Shown: positions 18,974 to 27,935 of the stretch, one piece after another
How positions within the stretch are numbered: position 1 is the first letter of the stretch
How the letters are laid out: every line of letters starts with the position of its first letter
Source of the DNA: Paenibacillus sp. D2_2
Lineage (GTDB): Bacteria > Bacillota > Bacilli > Paenibacillales > Paenibacillaceae
Direction: 5' to 3'
Assembly: GCF_031199965.1 (NCBI RefSeq)
Contig: NZ_CP133605.1
Coordinates: 3,008,501 to 3,072,500, forward strand
Length of the DNA stretch: 64,000 bases
Program-made: the position numbers and the translations under genes
Notes under the pieces: model-generated
Seen by the model: only the letters and a program-made list of their open reading frames with translations
The model's database searches: none
Told to the model about the DNA's origin: nothing

Positions 18974-20005
18974 ATGAATAGAAAGCTATTCTCGCCTTTT
19001 ACAATTAAGAATACCACATTCAAAAATCGGGTCGTTATGTCACCGATGTGCATGTACTCTTCACCGAACCAGGACGGTAAGGTTGCCGATTGGCATCTCG
19101 TCCACTATCCAACCCGTGCAGTTGGTGGTGTAGGCTTGATTATTATCGAAGCTACAGCCGTATCTCCAGAAGGTCGTATCACGTATAGAGACCTTGGTAT
19201 CTGGGATGACGAACATATCGAAGGATTACAAAGACTTGTATCACTAATTCAGCAAAACGGGGCCAAAGCCGGCATCCAGCTCGCCCATGCAGGCCGCAAG
19301 GCTGATCTTGAGGAGACGATCTTTGCACCATCGGCGATCCCATTCACTACAATGAAGACTCCGAAAGCTGCTGATCTGGAAGAAATCCGTGGAATCGTGC
19401 AGAACTTCCGCAATGCAGCCCGTCGCGCAAGAGAAGCCGGATTCGATGTGATTGAAATTCACGCAGCTCATGGTTATTTGCTGAATGAATTCCTGTCGCC
19501 TCTTGCCAATCATCGTGAAGATGAATACGGCGGCAATGCCGACAACCGCTATCGTCTACTTGGTGAAGTCATTGAGGCCGTGAAGCAGGAATGGAACGGA
19601 CCGTTATTCGTCCGAGTCTCGGCCGAGGAATATGCCGAAGGTGGCAATCACCTTGAGGATTACATCTATTATGCTCGTAAGATGAAGGAACAAGGCGTTG
19701 ATTTGATCGATTGCAGCTCTGGCGCTGTCGTGCCAGCTCATATTGATATCTTCCCTGGTTATCAGGTGAATCTGTCTGAACAAATCCGTCATCAAGCCGA
19801 AATCTCAACAGGTACCGTTGGACTGATTACCAATCCGCACCATGCGGAAGAGATTATTGGCAACAATAGAGCAGATTTGGTCCTTCTTGGACGTGAGCTA
19901 TTGCGTGATCCATACTGGACCCTGCATGCTGCCAAGGAGCTAGGCGCAGAGATTCAGCCACCGAAGCCATATGATCGGCGTTTTAAGGATGGGCCATATG
20001 AATAG
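18974..20005 (+). CDS. namA: NADPH dehydrogenase NamA (old yellow enzyme, YqjM type)
   Basis: FMN enzyme that reduces alpha,beta-unsaturated aldehydes, ketones and nitro compounds. 343 residues. The YqjM-class residues are present: Cys26 and Tyr28 in MSPMCMYSS, the histidine pair in [17 protein letters not shown] and the C-terminal [16 protein letters not shown] precedes ATG 18974. The stop overlaps the mqnB start, so transcription and translation may be coupled with menaquinone genes. Undamaged. Confidence 0.94.
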   Translation: MNRKLFSPFTIKNTTFKNRVVMSPMCMYSSPNQDGKVADWHLVHYPTRAVGGVGLIIIEATAVSPEGRITYRDLGIWDDEHIEGLQRLVSLIQQNGAKAGIQLAHAGRKADLEETIFAPSAIPFTTMKTPKAADLEEIRGIVQNFRNAARRAREAGFDVIEIHAAHGYLLNEFLSPLANHREDEYGGNADNRYRLLGEVIEAVKQEWNGPLFVRVSAEEYAEGGNHLEDYIYYARKMKEQGVDLIDCSSGAVVPAHIDIFPGYQVNLSEQIRHQAEISTGTVGLITNPHHAEEIIGNNRADLVLLGRELLRDPYWTLHAAKELGAEIQPPKPYDRRFKDGPYE

Positions 20006-20702
20006 AACTGAAACTGTGTTCTCCTACAGAAACATCTTAATTGTGACCGCAGTAGAGGCCGAACGTGAAGCTGTTCTGAGTGGCATTACCAAGTCTGCTA
20101 GCGATCGTGGGCATGAAGGACAAGTGAAGTTTGATGTGCAGTTATGCGGGGTAGGCCCGATATCAGCAGCGGCAGAGACCGCCGCCTATTTGGCCGCCAA
20201 CTCGAATTATGATCTCGTCATCAGCGCTGGCATCGGCGGCGGCTTCATAGGTCGTGCTGAAATCGGCTCGATCGCCATCGCCGATAACATCATAGCTGCC
20301 GATCTTGGTGCAGAGACCGGAAATGGCTTCTCCAGCTTAGACGAGCTTGGTTTCGGTTCATCAAGTATTCCAGTGGCGACAGCCCTTACTGAAGAGTTGA
20401 TGAAGTCCATCCAAGATGCCGGGTGGCCGGTCTGCATTGGGCCTATTCTAACCCTATCCACCGTAACCGGGACTCAGAATACGGCTGATGATCTAACGCA
20501 TAGAATTCCTCGAGCAGTTGCTGAAGCGATGGAAGGCTACGGAGCCGCATTTGCTGCTCACCGCCTGAATATTCCCGTCATGGAGATTCGGGCTATATCC
20601 AATGCCATTGGCCCACGCAACCGCGAACTATGGCGTATTGGCGATGCCCTGCAGGCGCTCGAACGGGCTAGTTATTATTTAGCGGAGGTATTACAACCAT
20701 GA
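19998..20702 (+). CDS. mqnB: Futalosine hydrolase MqnB
   Basis: Nucleosidase of the futalosine route of menaquinone synthesis that releases the base from futalosine. About 234 residues. Starts [15 protein letters not shown], a nucleoside-phosphorylase fold, with the core [25 protein letters not shown] and the conserved [12 protein letters not shown] that contains the ribose-binding Met-Glu. Start ATG 19998 lies inside the namA end; a longer upstream frame is less likely. It overlaps mqnD by ATGA, which supports MqnB over MTA/SAH nucleosidase. Confidence 0.88.
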   Translation: MNRTETVFSYRNILIVTAVEAEREAVLSGITKSASDRGHEGQVKFDVQLCGVGPISAAAETAAYLAANSNYDLVISAGIGGGFIGRAEIGSIAIADNIIAADLGAETGNGFSSLDELGFGSSSIPVATALTEELMKSIQDAGWPVCIGPILTLSTVTGTQNTADDLTHRIPRAVAEAMEGYGAAFAAHRLNIPVMEIRAISNAIGPRNRELWRIGDALQALERASYYLAEVLQP

Positions 20703-21541
20703 GAATTGCTTTTTCACCCTGTCCTAACGATACTTTTATATTCCATGCTCTAGTGCATGGACTCATTCCGGGAACTCCCGAATTTGAAGTCACCTATGCT
20801 GATATCGACCGTACAAATGGATGGGCGGCGTCCGGTAACGGTGGGGATATTATGAAAATATCCTTTGCCGCTTTGCCCTGGGTGCTAGACAAATACGCCT
20901 TGCTTCCGTGCGGTGGTGCACTAGGTCGCGGCTGCGGACCGCTAGTACTGACCAAGGGGAATTCTGAACAGCTTGGAGACCCCACTTCCCTGTCCGGGCT
21001 ACGTGTTGCTGTGCCAAGCGAACGCTCTACAGCGTATCTTCTGTTCCGCTTATGGGCTGCACAGCATGTTCCGGGAGGGGTTGGCGAGATTATTGTCATG
21101 CCTTTCGATAAGATCATGCCTGCGGTCCAGAATGGCTCCATCGATGCCGGACTGGTCATTCATGAAGCACGTTTTACTTATAAAAACTATGGCTTGCAGC
21201 TGATGGCCGATCTTGGCAACTGGTGGGAAGAAGATACAGGCCTGCCGATTCCCTTAGGTGCGATCATTGCTGACCGTTCCCTCGATCTTGCTTCTATCAG
21301 CAAATGGATCAAGCAGTCTGTAGAATATGCATGGTCCAATCCAGATGCTTCAGCAGATTATGTACTCAGCCATGCACAGGAGATGTCACCCGAGGTTACA
21401 CAAGCACATATTAATCTCTACGTGAACAAATACTCGGCGGATCTGGGCGATGATGGTTATGCCGCAATTTCAGCACTGCTGAACCGCGCCGCCGATGAGG
21501 GCCTTGTTCCGGCCATCGATCCCGAGTCATTGAGAGCATAG
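20699..21541 (+). CDS. mqnD: 1,4-dihydroxy-6-naphthoate synthase MqnD
   Basis: Converts cyclic dehypoxanthine futalosine to 1,4-dihydroxy-6-naphthoate in menaquinone synthesis. 280 residues. The family signature SPCPNDTFIFHAL is at residues 6-18, followed by DIMKISFAALPW, GRGCGPLVL, DAGLVIHEARFTY and PLGAII. The start overlaps mqnB by four bases. Other futalosine genes (mqnA, mqnC, mqnE) are not in the window. Undamaged. Confidence 0.92.
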   Translation: MRIAFSPCPNDTFIFHALVHGLIPGTPEFEVTYADIDRTNGWAASGNGGDIMKISFAALPWVLDKYALLPCGGALGRGCGPLVLTKGNSEQLGDPTSLSGLRVAVPSERSTAYLLFRLWAAQHVPGGVGEIIVMPFDKIMPAVQNGSIDAGLVIHEARFTYKNYGLQLMADLGNWWEEDTGLPIPLGAIIADRSLDLASISKWIKQSVEYAWSNPDASADYVLSHAQEMSPEVTQAHINLYVNKYSADLGDDGYAAISALLNRAADEGLVPAIDPESLRA

Positions 21542-21553
21542 GAATCTGAATAA

Positions 21554-21598
21554 AAAGGCAGCCTGACTTATGAATCTCCTTTCCAGGCTGCCTTTACT
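21554..21598 (+). terminator. Terminator after mqnD
   Basis: AAAGGCAGCCTG (21554-21565) pairs with CAGGCTGCCTTT (21584-21595), 12 base pairs, with a short T tail. Confidence 0.8.
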
Positions 21599-21639
21599 AT
21601 TTCATCTTATTAAGAACGGTAACGAAAGGCGGCCATGAT

Positions 21640-22602
21640 ATGCCTAAAGTCGACAATTTACTAGCTATTCTATGGATGCTCAAATCAGGTAAAAAAATTA
21701 CTGCAAAACAAATTTCGGAAAAGTTAGAGATGAATATAAGAACGGTATATCGTTATATAGACACTCTTTCAACAAGTGGCGTACCTATTATCTCAGACAC
21801 TGGACATCATGGTGGATATACTTTATTAAATGATTTTATGGAAGCCCCTCTATTTTTCGATTTGGAGGAAAAGACTTCCCTGTTTCATGCTGCTATATTT
21901 GCAGAAGAAGCCGGATATTATGGTGGAGAAGCAATAAATAGGGCTATGTCGAAGCTGAGCAAATATTCTAACCCAGAGCAGGAAACAAGACTAAATCAAC
22001 AAGTAACCAGTCTAAATGTAATAGGCCGAATAAATACGCGCTCGACAGAATCTTACTTGAAGCTTCTGGAGAAGGCTATAACTGAAAAATATTCAGTAGA
22101 AATTCAATATCATAAATGTAGCGAGAATGAATCAAATTACAGATTGATTGATCCATACAAAAATATTTATTGGAATAATAAATGGTACGTCATCGGATTT
22201 TGCCATCTAAGGAATGATATCCGTAGTTTTAGAGTAGAGCGAATTAAACACCTCGTGCTTACTGAAAATAAGTTTAACCGCCCAGATCATTTTTCTTCCC
22301 ATGACTTTTTTTTGAAAAATCTCCTTCCTTCCATAGATGATAAAGAAGATATTATCCCTCTAGTTATCACGTGTAATGAAAGTACATTACATGATATTTG
22401 CCAGCATTGGTTTTTAGGGAATTATTTACAGGAACAGACCTCGAATCAAGCGGTATTCCTGCTTGAAAGAGACATAATACATACGCACGTTCCTTATTTG
22501 TTTTTACCATACGGTAAATCTATTCAAATTATTGAGCCAATCAGTCTTAAACAAAGGCTTGTTGAAGTTCTTTCAGAGTTAATTGAATTTCATCAAGTAT
22601 GA
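21640..22602 (+). CDS. HTH-WYL transcriptional regulator
   Basis: 320 residues. The N-terminal winged helix reads ITAKQISEKLEMNIRTVYRYIDTLS, and the central WYL domain carries NNKWYVIGFCHLRNDIRSFRVERI. This YafY/DeoR-like architecture is common in regulators of stress or defence genes. ATG 21640 follows AAGGCGG. Base composition is clearly more AT-rich than in mqnD, and the next gene shares this, so they may have arrived together. Its target is most likely the adjacent DJ-1-type gene. Undamaged. Confidence 0.85.
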   Translation: MPKVDNLLAILWMLKSGKKITAKQISEKLEMNIRTVYRYIDTLSTSGVPIISDTGHHGGYTLLNDFMEAPLFFDLEEKTSLFHAAIFAEEAGYYGGEAINRAMSKLSKYSNPEQETRLNQQVTSLNVIGRINTRSTESYLKLLEKAITEKYSVEIQYHKCSENESNYRLIDPYKNIYWNNKWYVIGFCHLRNDIRSFRVERIKHLVLTENKFNRPDHFSSHDFFLKNLLPSIDDKEDIIPLVITCNESTLHDICQHWFLGNYLQEQTSNQAVFLLERDIIHTHVPYLFLPYGKSIQIIEPISLKQRLVEVLSELIEFHQV

Positions 22603-22604
22603 TG

Positions 22605-22640
22605 ACTTCCCTGACGCTAGCTGTCAGGGAAGTTGTTTTA
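22605..22640 (+). terminator. Terminator after the WYL regulator
   Basis: ACTTCCCTGAC (22605-22615) pairs with GTCAGGGAAGT (22623-22633), followed by TGTTTTAT. Confidence 0.8.
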
Positions 22641-22676
22641 TAATAAGCTCAATTGATTATGACAGGAGTGTTATGG

Positions 22677-23326
22677 ATGCCAGCAAACAATGCTTATCTT
22701 TATGTATTTGATACAATGTCTGATTGGGAATATGGATATTTAGTTGCCGAACTTAACTCAGGTAGATTTTTCAGAAGAGATTTAACACCCATAATAGTAA
22801 TTACAGTAGGAGCAACTAAAGATATCATTACTACAATGGGAGGACTGAAAATAAAACCGGATTTCCCCTTGTTGAGTGTGTTTTAGAGAGTAACGACCTT
22901 ATCATTTTACCTGGTGGGAATACTTGGGGAGATAATATCCACCAACCTATTTTGAAAAGAATTGGCGAGGCTCTAGAGATCGGTACTGTTGTCGCTGCAA
23001 TTTGTGGGGCTACTGAGGGACTCGCGAATAGTGGATACCTAAGCTCAAGAAAGCATACAAGCAATGACCTGGAGTATTTGAAAATGGTGTGTCCTAATTA
23101 TACAGGGGAAGATTTCTATGAGTTTGAGCCAGCAGTATCTGATAATAATTTGATTACTTCATCAGGAATAGCTCCTCTGGAATTTGCAATGGAAGTCCTA
23201 AAAGTTTTAGATGTGTTTGCACCAGAGACACTCCATGCATGGTATAAACTTAATAAAACGCATCAAGCTGGGTATTTTTTTCAGTTAATGGACTCGATTA
23301 ATAATGAGTCAAACGAAAAGAAATGA
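22677..23326 (+). CDS. DJ-1/PfpI-family glutamine-amidotransferase-like protein, frameshifted
   Basis: Class I glutamine-amidotransferase-like fold, about 216 residues. The nucleophile-elbow cysteine is in VVAAICGATEGLA; LIILPGGNTW precedes it. The C run 22865-22868 is one base short. Adding one C joins KIKPDFPL to VECVLESNDLIILPGG. Starts at ATG 22677, seven to nine bases after AGGAG. Members include chaperones, glyoxalases and peptidases; the exact role is not visible. Own terminator downstream. Confidence 0.8.
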
Positions 23327-23331
23327 ATAAT

Positions 23332-23383
23332 AAAAAGCTGTAGCTAAAAGATCGTTAAGAACGGTTTTAGCTACAGCTTTCTG
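23332..23383. terminator. Terminator after the DJ-1-type gene
   Basis: AAAGCTGTAGCTAAAA (23334-23349) pairs with TTTTAGCTACAGCTTT (23365-23380), a perfect 16-base stem, usable in both directions. Confidence 0.85.
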
Positions 23384-23395
23384 TTTACGAAAATC

Positions 23396-23661
23396 CTATT
23401 GCCAGCGCTTCAGAGTGGGAAGGAGGCCCCGCAGCATCGAGCGTGCGGTCTCCTCGCTCATTCCCCCGTCTCATCCGATACCATATGGGGAACACATATC
23501 TCGATCATTTCATCCATTGTCACATTCGCCGTGAAGCTTCCTTCTTTATAGCAATAATGACAATAGTCCTCGTTCTTCGAGCCGTCCGCTTCTGTTCCGT
23601 ACTCAGCGTCCGGCAGGTTCATTGGCATAGCGCAGCTTTGGCACATTTTCATTTCACTCAT
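23396..23661 (-). CDS. Zinc-ribbon domain protein, frameshifted near the C-terminus
   Basis: About 88 residues. Two CxxC pairs (CQSCAMPM and CHYCYKEG) around GTEADGSKNEDYC are typical of the putative zinc-ribbon family PF12674. As given the frame stops at VSDETGE, but one more G in the run 23463-23467 continues it through MSEETARSMLRGLLPTLKRW, matching a common C-terminus of this family. ATG 23661 follows GGAGG. Role unknown. Confidence 0.8.
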
Positions 23662-23695
23662 TTGGAATACCTCCATTCAAGATTTCATCATCGAC

Positions 23696-24172
23696 TCAAG
23701 CCAATGATTTAATGAAGCTCTGTATTTGCTTCTTATGATGCTTGTCATGAGGAACAAATCCACGTAAATAACTGTAGATGCTGAACTTTCTTCCATCTCC
23801 ATCCACATAATTTAACAAATACTCTTCATCCCGCAAACCAGAAATAGATTGAATAATCTTCTTACGGTATTCTACGAATTGATCATAGAGTTCCTGCTTT
23901 GTCTGGGATTTCGCATACTGGATCGCATGAGCATTGAATTGGTTGAAATCCTGATGCTTTAAAGTCAGGGGTTCCCCTAACTTGATCTTCTCAATCGCTT
24001 CCTCGTAGAAATACTTATCCCAGAGCATGATATGACATACAATATCCTTTACCGTCCACTTGCCTTCTGCGATCGGAGTATCCCAATATCTATCCTCCAA
24101 GTCGCAGAGTGAAGCCACAAACGAAATGAACCCATCATACTCCTCTATCATTTCCGTACTTGTCTTAGCCAC
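23696..24172 (-). CDS. DinB-like four-helix protein (ClbS/DfsB type)
   Basis: About 158 residues from GTG 24172, which follows AGGAGG at a normal distance. An in-frame upstream start would add 26 residues without support. The sequence has KWTVKDIVCHIMLWDKYF and PHDKHHKKQI, where the conserved histidines of DinB metal-binding proteins sit. ClbS/DfsB members are small DinB-fold proteins, some giving self-protection against genotoxins. Function here unknown. Next to, and co-directional with, a YafY-type regulator. Confidence 0.78.
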   Translation of the reverse strand: MAKTSTEMIEEYDGFISFVASLCDLEDRYWDTPIAEGKWTVKDIVCHIMLWDKYFYEEAIEKIKLGEPLTLKHQDFNQFNAHAIQYAKSQTKQELYDQFVEYRKKIIQSISGLRDEEYLLNYVDGDGRKFSIYSYLRGFVPHDKHHKKQIQSFIKSLA

Positions 24173-24262
24173 TCGTTCCCTCCTCACGTTTAGCTGTATA
24201 TTGTTTAATTCATTAGAATCACCTTGATTATATAACCCATTAACTGACACCCATATGTCATA

Positions 24263-25177
24263 TTAACTATACTTTCCTATCATATTTTTCAATTTTCTTA
24301 TAATAATTTCACGGATATGAGCCGGCTCCAACACCTCGGCCTGATCGCCAAAGGATAGGATGTAGCCATACACCCAATCATTCTCCGGAAATGACGCTGT
24401 GACGATGAAGCTTCCGTCCTCACAACGCACCATTTGATCCTCTTCGAACTCATCATAAATTCGGTAAGATAACGTATCACATATTTTCAACTTGAGCGTA
24501 ACGATTGGCGTTAGATCTGTCCAACCTGTCTGCTCTTGATCTTCGTGAATGCCATCCAAATAGTTCCCACTGCAGCTCTCCTCACGTAGAATCAGATTCA
24601 TCATCCTTGACAGTTTGAATAGACGCATCGCCTGCCTGTCCAGACAATACGCCTTCAAATACCAGGTCCTTCCTTTAAACCATAATTGAAGAGGTTCTAC
24701 CACCCGGGCAGTTCTATCATACGAGCTTGTACCATAATAATCGAAAGAAAGTCGCCGTCTCTCTAATATTGCAGCCTTAATAGACTGGAAACGCTCCTGT
24801 TTCCCATCACCCCAATTAGTGAAATCTACTTCTATCCAATTCGCTTGCTGAAACCCGAACATACCGCTCATTTTAGTAAGAATCTGGTTCACCTCAGGAT
24901 ACTGAGTGGCCTTCATTCCCTGTAGGGCTGATAGAATATCCCTCTGCTCTTTATCGGACAGCAGTGACTTGTTCAGGACGTAGCTCTCAAGGAGACTGAT
25001 TCCGCCACCCTTCCCCTTATTTGTATATATTGGTATGTTAGCCTCACTAAGAATGTCGAGATCCCTATAGATCGTTCGGGTAGACACCTCAAAATGCTCA
25101 GCAAGTTCCTTCGCGGTCACCGTCTGCTTATCCAGCAAAATATATACTATTTCAAATAATCGCGTAATCTTCGACAT
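24263..25177 (-). CDS. YafY-family HTH-WYL regulator
   Basis: 304 residues. N-terminal HTH_11 reads TVTAKELAEHFEVSTRTIYRDLDIL; the central part has GKGGGISLLESY and the WYL domain VEPLQLWFKGRTWYLKAYC. C-terminal WCX-like domain. Starts at ATG 25177 after CAGGAGGAATC. It lies about 90 bases upstream of the DinB-like gene, which may be its target. Undamaged. Confidence 0.88.
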   Translation of the reverse strand: MSKITRLFEIVYILLDKQTVTAKELAEHFEVSTRTIYRDLDILSEANIPIYTNKGKGGGISLLESYVLNKSLLSDKEQRDILSALQGMKATQYPEVNQILTKMSGMFGFQQANWIEVDFTNWGDGKQERFQSIKAAILERRRLSFDYYGTSSYDRTARVVEPLQLWFKGRTWYLKAYCLDRQAMRLFKLSRMMNLILREESCSGNYLDGIHEDQEQTGWTDLTPIVTLKLKICDTLSYRIYDEFEEDQMVRCEDGSFIVTASFPENDWVYGYILSFGDQAEVLEPAHIREIIIRKLKNMIGKYS

Positions 25178-25222
25178 GATTCCTCCTGCATCGTATGAAG
25201 CGATTAAGCCCCTTGACTTCGT

Positions 25223-26100
25223 TTAGTTTCCGAATCTGCGCCGATACCCGCATTTACGGCATAGTTCCTCAACTGCTTCCCTACGCGAGAATCCTTCGTA
25301 CAGACGATTCGCCCTCTCCCCTTCAATGATCTCGGAGAATGAGCTCTCGTGCACATTACCCAAATTAATAACTCCCTCTCCATCCAGACAACAAGGAATG
25401 ACCGTACCATCGACCAGAATTCCCGCCTGATTACGGAGCGCATGGCAGAATCCGTGCCCATCATCCTCCTCCGCCTTCAGATCAGGCCAATCGAACTCCA
25501 CATCTTGATTTAAATAAATCCGTTCGGCAATCTTGACGCCACTTCCAGGAATCACCTTCTCCTCGATGCGATAATCAAGTCCGAATTCCTCTTCAATCAA
25601 TGCAAGCGTAGCTCTATTACGACTACGAATATGATTCTCCTCATTATCTCTCCTAAGATTCCAGAGCCGGAAAGACACGATCAAGTTCGATGCTGCCGTT
25701 GCTTCGCGAACGAAAGCGAATATCTCGCGAAGGTAGCCTTCGCGGTTCTCCGAACCTGCATGTCCATCGAAGCTGTGCAGGGAGAAATTCATTTGCCTTA
25801 ACGCAGGCTTGCCGAGCAGCTTCGGTGCTGCCTTATGAATCAACGTCCCATTCGTCGTAATATTCACTTTAAAGCCTTTTTCATGACTCAAATCAAGCAA
25901 TTGATCAATTTTGGGGTGAAGCAGAGGTTCACCCTTAACATGAAAATATATATAATCCGTATGCGGCTTAATATCGTCCAATATCTTACTGAAATCCTCC
26001 ACTTTGATAAAACGGGCTTGTCTCTGCGTCGGGGGCAGAAACTGCAAGCCAAATTGCATATGCTCGTCGTCTCAATATAAAATTTCTTAAATTTCTTCAT
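25223..26100 (-). CDS. Radical SAM/SPASM-domain protein, frameshifted
   Basis: Radical SAM enzyme of about 292 residues. The N-terminal cluster motif is CNLACSFC (Cys15, Cys19, Cys22). It continues FHVKGEPLLHP and ITTNGTLI, and has a C-terminal SPASM-like cysteine set (FCHALRNQAG, VIPCCLDGEG, LCRKCGY). The G run 26031-26035 is one base short; repair joins SFCP to PTQRQARFIKVEDF. ATG 26100 is chosen by domain fit; the ribosome site is weak. SPASM enzymes often modify peptides or act as maturases. No clear precursor gene is next to it. Confidence 0.82.
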
Positions 26101-26229
26101 ACTCGTGTTCTCTTCTCCAATCCTCACGCGCTTGCTCGCAATGACCAAGCAGGTTGAACATCATAATTTTGTCTTGATCTATTCCTATTCTATCTTATCT
26201 GTCCCAAAAGTCACAGTAATTCCACCTAG

Positions 26230-26319
26230 ATGTGGAGCTTTCATTACGGACCGCCTCGTCAACCGAATCCATACTATTTGGATCCGTTCTATTTGAGTTG
26301 GCGGCCCCTTCTTCACTAA
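26230..26319 (+). CDS. Possible 29-aa Pro/Tyr-rich small ORF
   Basis: [20 protein letters not shown] then YLSWRPLLH and stop. It has an unusual Tyr/Pro/Trp-rich composition that resembles a structured or surface peptide more than random sequence. There is no ribosome site before the ATG, and a stop codon directly precedes it. It overlaps the end of the collagen-like gene by four bases on the other strand. It could be the remnant of a longer frameshifted gene. Low confidence. Confidence 0.22.
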   Translation: MWSFHYGPPRQPNPYYLDPFYLSWRPLLH

Positions 26320-27244
26320 CCGTTATTGCGCAAGCTGATTCTTACTTGTTCGAGGATAATCGGTGTACCAGCTAGCACTGTATCATCCTCTAAATCAAGA
26401 AACAAGGAGTCCGAGGTTACTTGATATAAGTTATTTCCTTGCATAATTCCGTTCATATACAAATTTGAATAATGGCTTGGATCCAGATCAAGGAATTGGG
26501 TCGCCTGATCTCCGTCATCATTTAGGAATTGAGTGGCAGGTATGACCACGGAAGATTGCAAATCTGTCTCTGGAAAATAGAAATAACGGAAGACCAACAC
26601 GATCACGGTTAGATTACCGATTCCAGACGGTCCAGGAGGTCCTTGAGGTCCTTGAAGTCCTTGAAGTCCTTGAAGTCCTTGAAGTCCTTGAAGTCCTTGA
26701 GGCCCCGTAGGTCCGGGTGGCCCCGCTGGTCCCTGTTCTCCTGGTGGCCCAGAGAATCCCCGCAAACCTTGTATACCTGGCGGACCTTTTCCCAGCTGGA
26801 CCTTGAATACCCGGCGGCCCGGGTTGACCCTTTACCCCCGCTGGACCTTGAATGCCTGCCAGGTCCAGGTAACCCGGGAGATCCTGGTGGTCCCGGCGGG
26901 CCTTGCGAAACATACGGGGTTTCTGGATTTTGTAGATCTACTTTGCCTTGAAGATCTGGTACTCCTCTCATTCCAAGAGTTTCATCCACTCTTCTGCGGG
27001 TATCCGAGGACAGATGTCGTGTTTTACTAGCATGCTTTGAACCACGATGAGGAAGGTGACTCTTCAGCTTATGCAATGTCTTCCGCAATTGTCTATTTTT
27101 CTCAAAGTGATGCATTTTATGAGATTGATACTTGGTTTTACTCCGCTTAGCGGATTTAACATCGTACCCTTTATCATCTTGGCTAAAAACAAATAATGGC
27201 TTGCGCTGCTTCAATCTTCTTCTAATCATTCTGTGTAAATACAT
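26316..27244 (-). CDS. Collagen-like protein with C-terminal DUF4183 domain, frameshifted
   Basis: Three frames join into about 309 residues. A basic N-terminal region ([20 protein letters not shown] and many Lys/His/Arg) is followed by Gly-X-X repeats ([49 protein letters not shown], repeated GLQ) and a C-terminal DUF4183 domain ([30 protein letters not shown]). Shifts lie near 26855-26865 (probably one extra base) and at the T run 26787-26790. ATG 27244 follows GAGGAGG. Likely a spore- or cell-surface filament protein. Some variation could be real slippage in the repeats. Confidence 0.75.
26639..26701 (-). repeat. Seven tandem 9-bp units in the collagen-like gene
   Basis: GTCCTTGA followed by A or G is repeated seven times in a row (plus strand), coding for alternating Gln-Gly-Leu on the minus strand. 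In-frame gain or loss of units would change the Gly-X-X length. Confidence 0.9.
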
Positions 27245-27426
27245 CAATCCACCTCCTCGTACCAAGAATATTGACTAAGTTATCTTATGTTGATTGCTTG
27301 GCGAAGAAATGGACATTTTACCTACATTCAGGCAGACGTTTGAAATTAATCGGTATGAAGAAACGCCGTTGCCACTCTATTAGAAATATCATTATATGTT
27401 ATGAATCGAGAATCTCTCGATCTACT

Positions 27427-27435
27427 CATATATTA
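27427..27435 (+). promoter_or_regulatory. Possible sporulation-type -10 of the DUF4183 gene
   Basis: CATATATTA lies 18 bases before the start codon region and fits mother-cell SigE/SigK -10 patterns (CATANNNTA). Just upstream is a dyad with ATCGAGA/TCTCGAT arms at 27405-27421. No clear SigA -35 is present. Expression during sporulation is a guess consistent with the surface-protein role. Confidence 0.3.
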
Positions 27436-27452
27436 ATAAGGAGTGATAATCA

Positions 27453-27872
27453 ATGGGAGTTATTAAACCGGTATTTACAGCCACTGCAACTGCACCCTTT
27501 GCTAGTGGTGGTGAAGTTACAACGACATTAAACCCTGATACGACCCGCTACTTTGCCGCACTGACCGCAGCCATGCTGGGAGCTACGAACACAACAATTC
27601 CAGCAGGGAGTTTTGTCGACGACTCGGATAGTCCTATCATTGCACTGCCAGCGTTAACTGCTAACGACTATTTCAACGTGTATATTAATGGAGTTCTTCA
27701 GCAGCTATCTTTGTCCACACTAACAACAGATAGTCTTGTATTGAATGCGACAACTCCGGATCTATCCGAAGGCACGCCAATTCAACTTGAGATCGTCAGC
27801 TTCTCCAACGTAACATCGACCCTGTCGACACCACCCGATATTTCAGCACCAATCATAACGATTATTACCTGA
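27453..27872 (+). CDS. DUF4183-domain protein
   Basis: 139 residues, starting at ATG 27453 behind AAGGAGTG. The core NDYFNVYINGVLQQ, TTDSLVLNATTPDL and EGTPIQLEIVSFS matches the DUF4183 domain that also ends the divergent collagen-like protein ([13 protein letters not shown]...[11 protein letters not shown]). No signal peptide. DUF4183 proteins often sit next to collagen-like spore-surface genes in Bacillales. The two divergent genes probably make parts of one surface structure. Confidence 0.82.
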   Translation: MGVIKPVFTATATAPFASGGEVTTTLNPDTTRYFAALTAAMLGATNTTIPAGSFVDDSDSPIIALPALTANDYFNVYINGVLQQLSLSTLTTDSLVLNATTPDLSEGTPIQLEIVSFSNVTSTLSTPPDISAPIITIIT

Positions 27873-27892
27873 ACCAATTGCATGCAAAACAG

Positions 27893-27924
27893 GAGGCTAC
27901 TCATTAATGGAGTAGCCTCTTTTC
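27893..27924. terminator. Bidirectional terminator
   Basis: GAGGCTACTC (27893-27902) pairs with GAGTAGCCTC (27910-27919), followed by TTTT. Separates the DUF4183 gene from the convergent fluoride antiporter gene. Confidence 0.8.
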
Positions 27925-27935
27925 TGCCGTACGTT

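Noticed and set aside
26639-26701. Short direct repeats that might suggest a CRISPR array
   Set aside because: The units are contiguous 9-base repeats without spacers, inside a Gly-X-X coding region; no cas genes are present.
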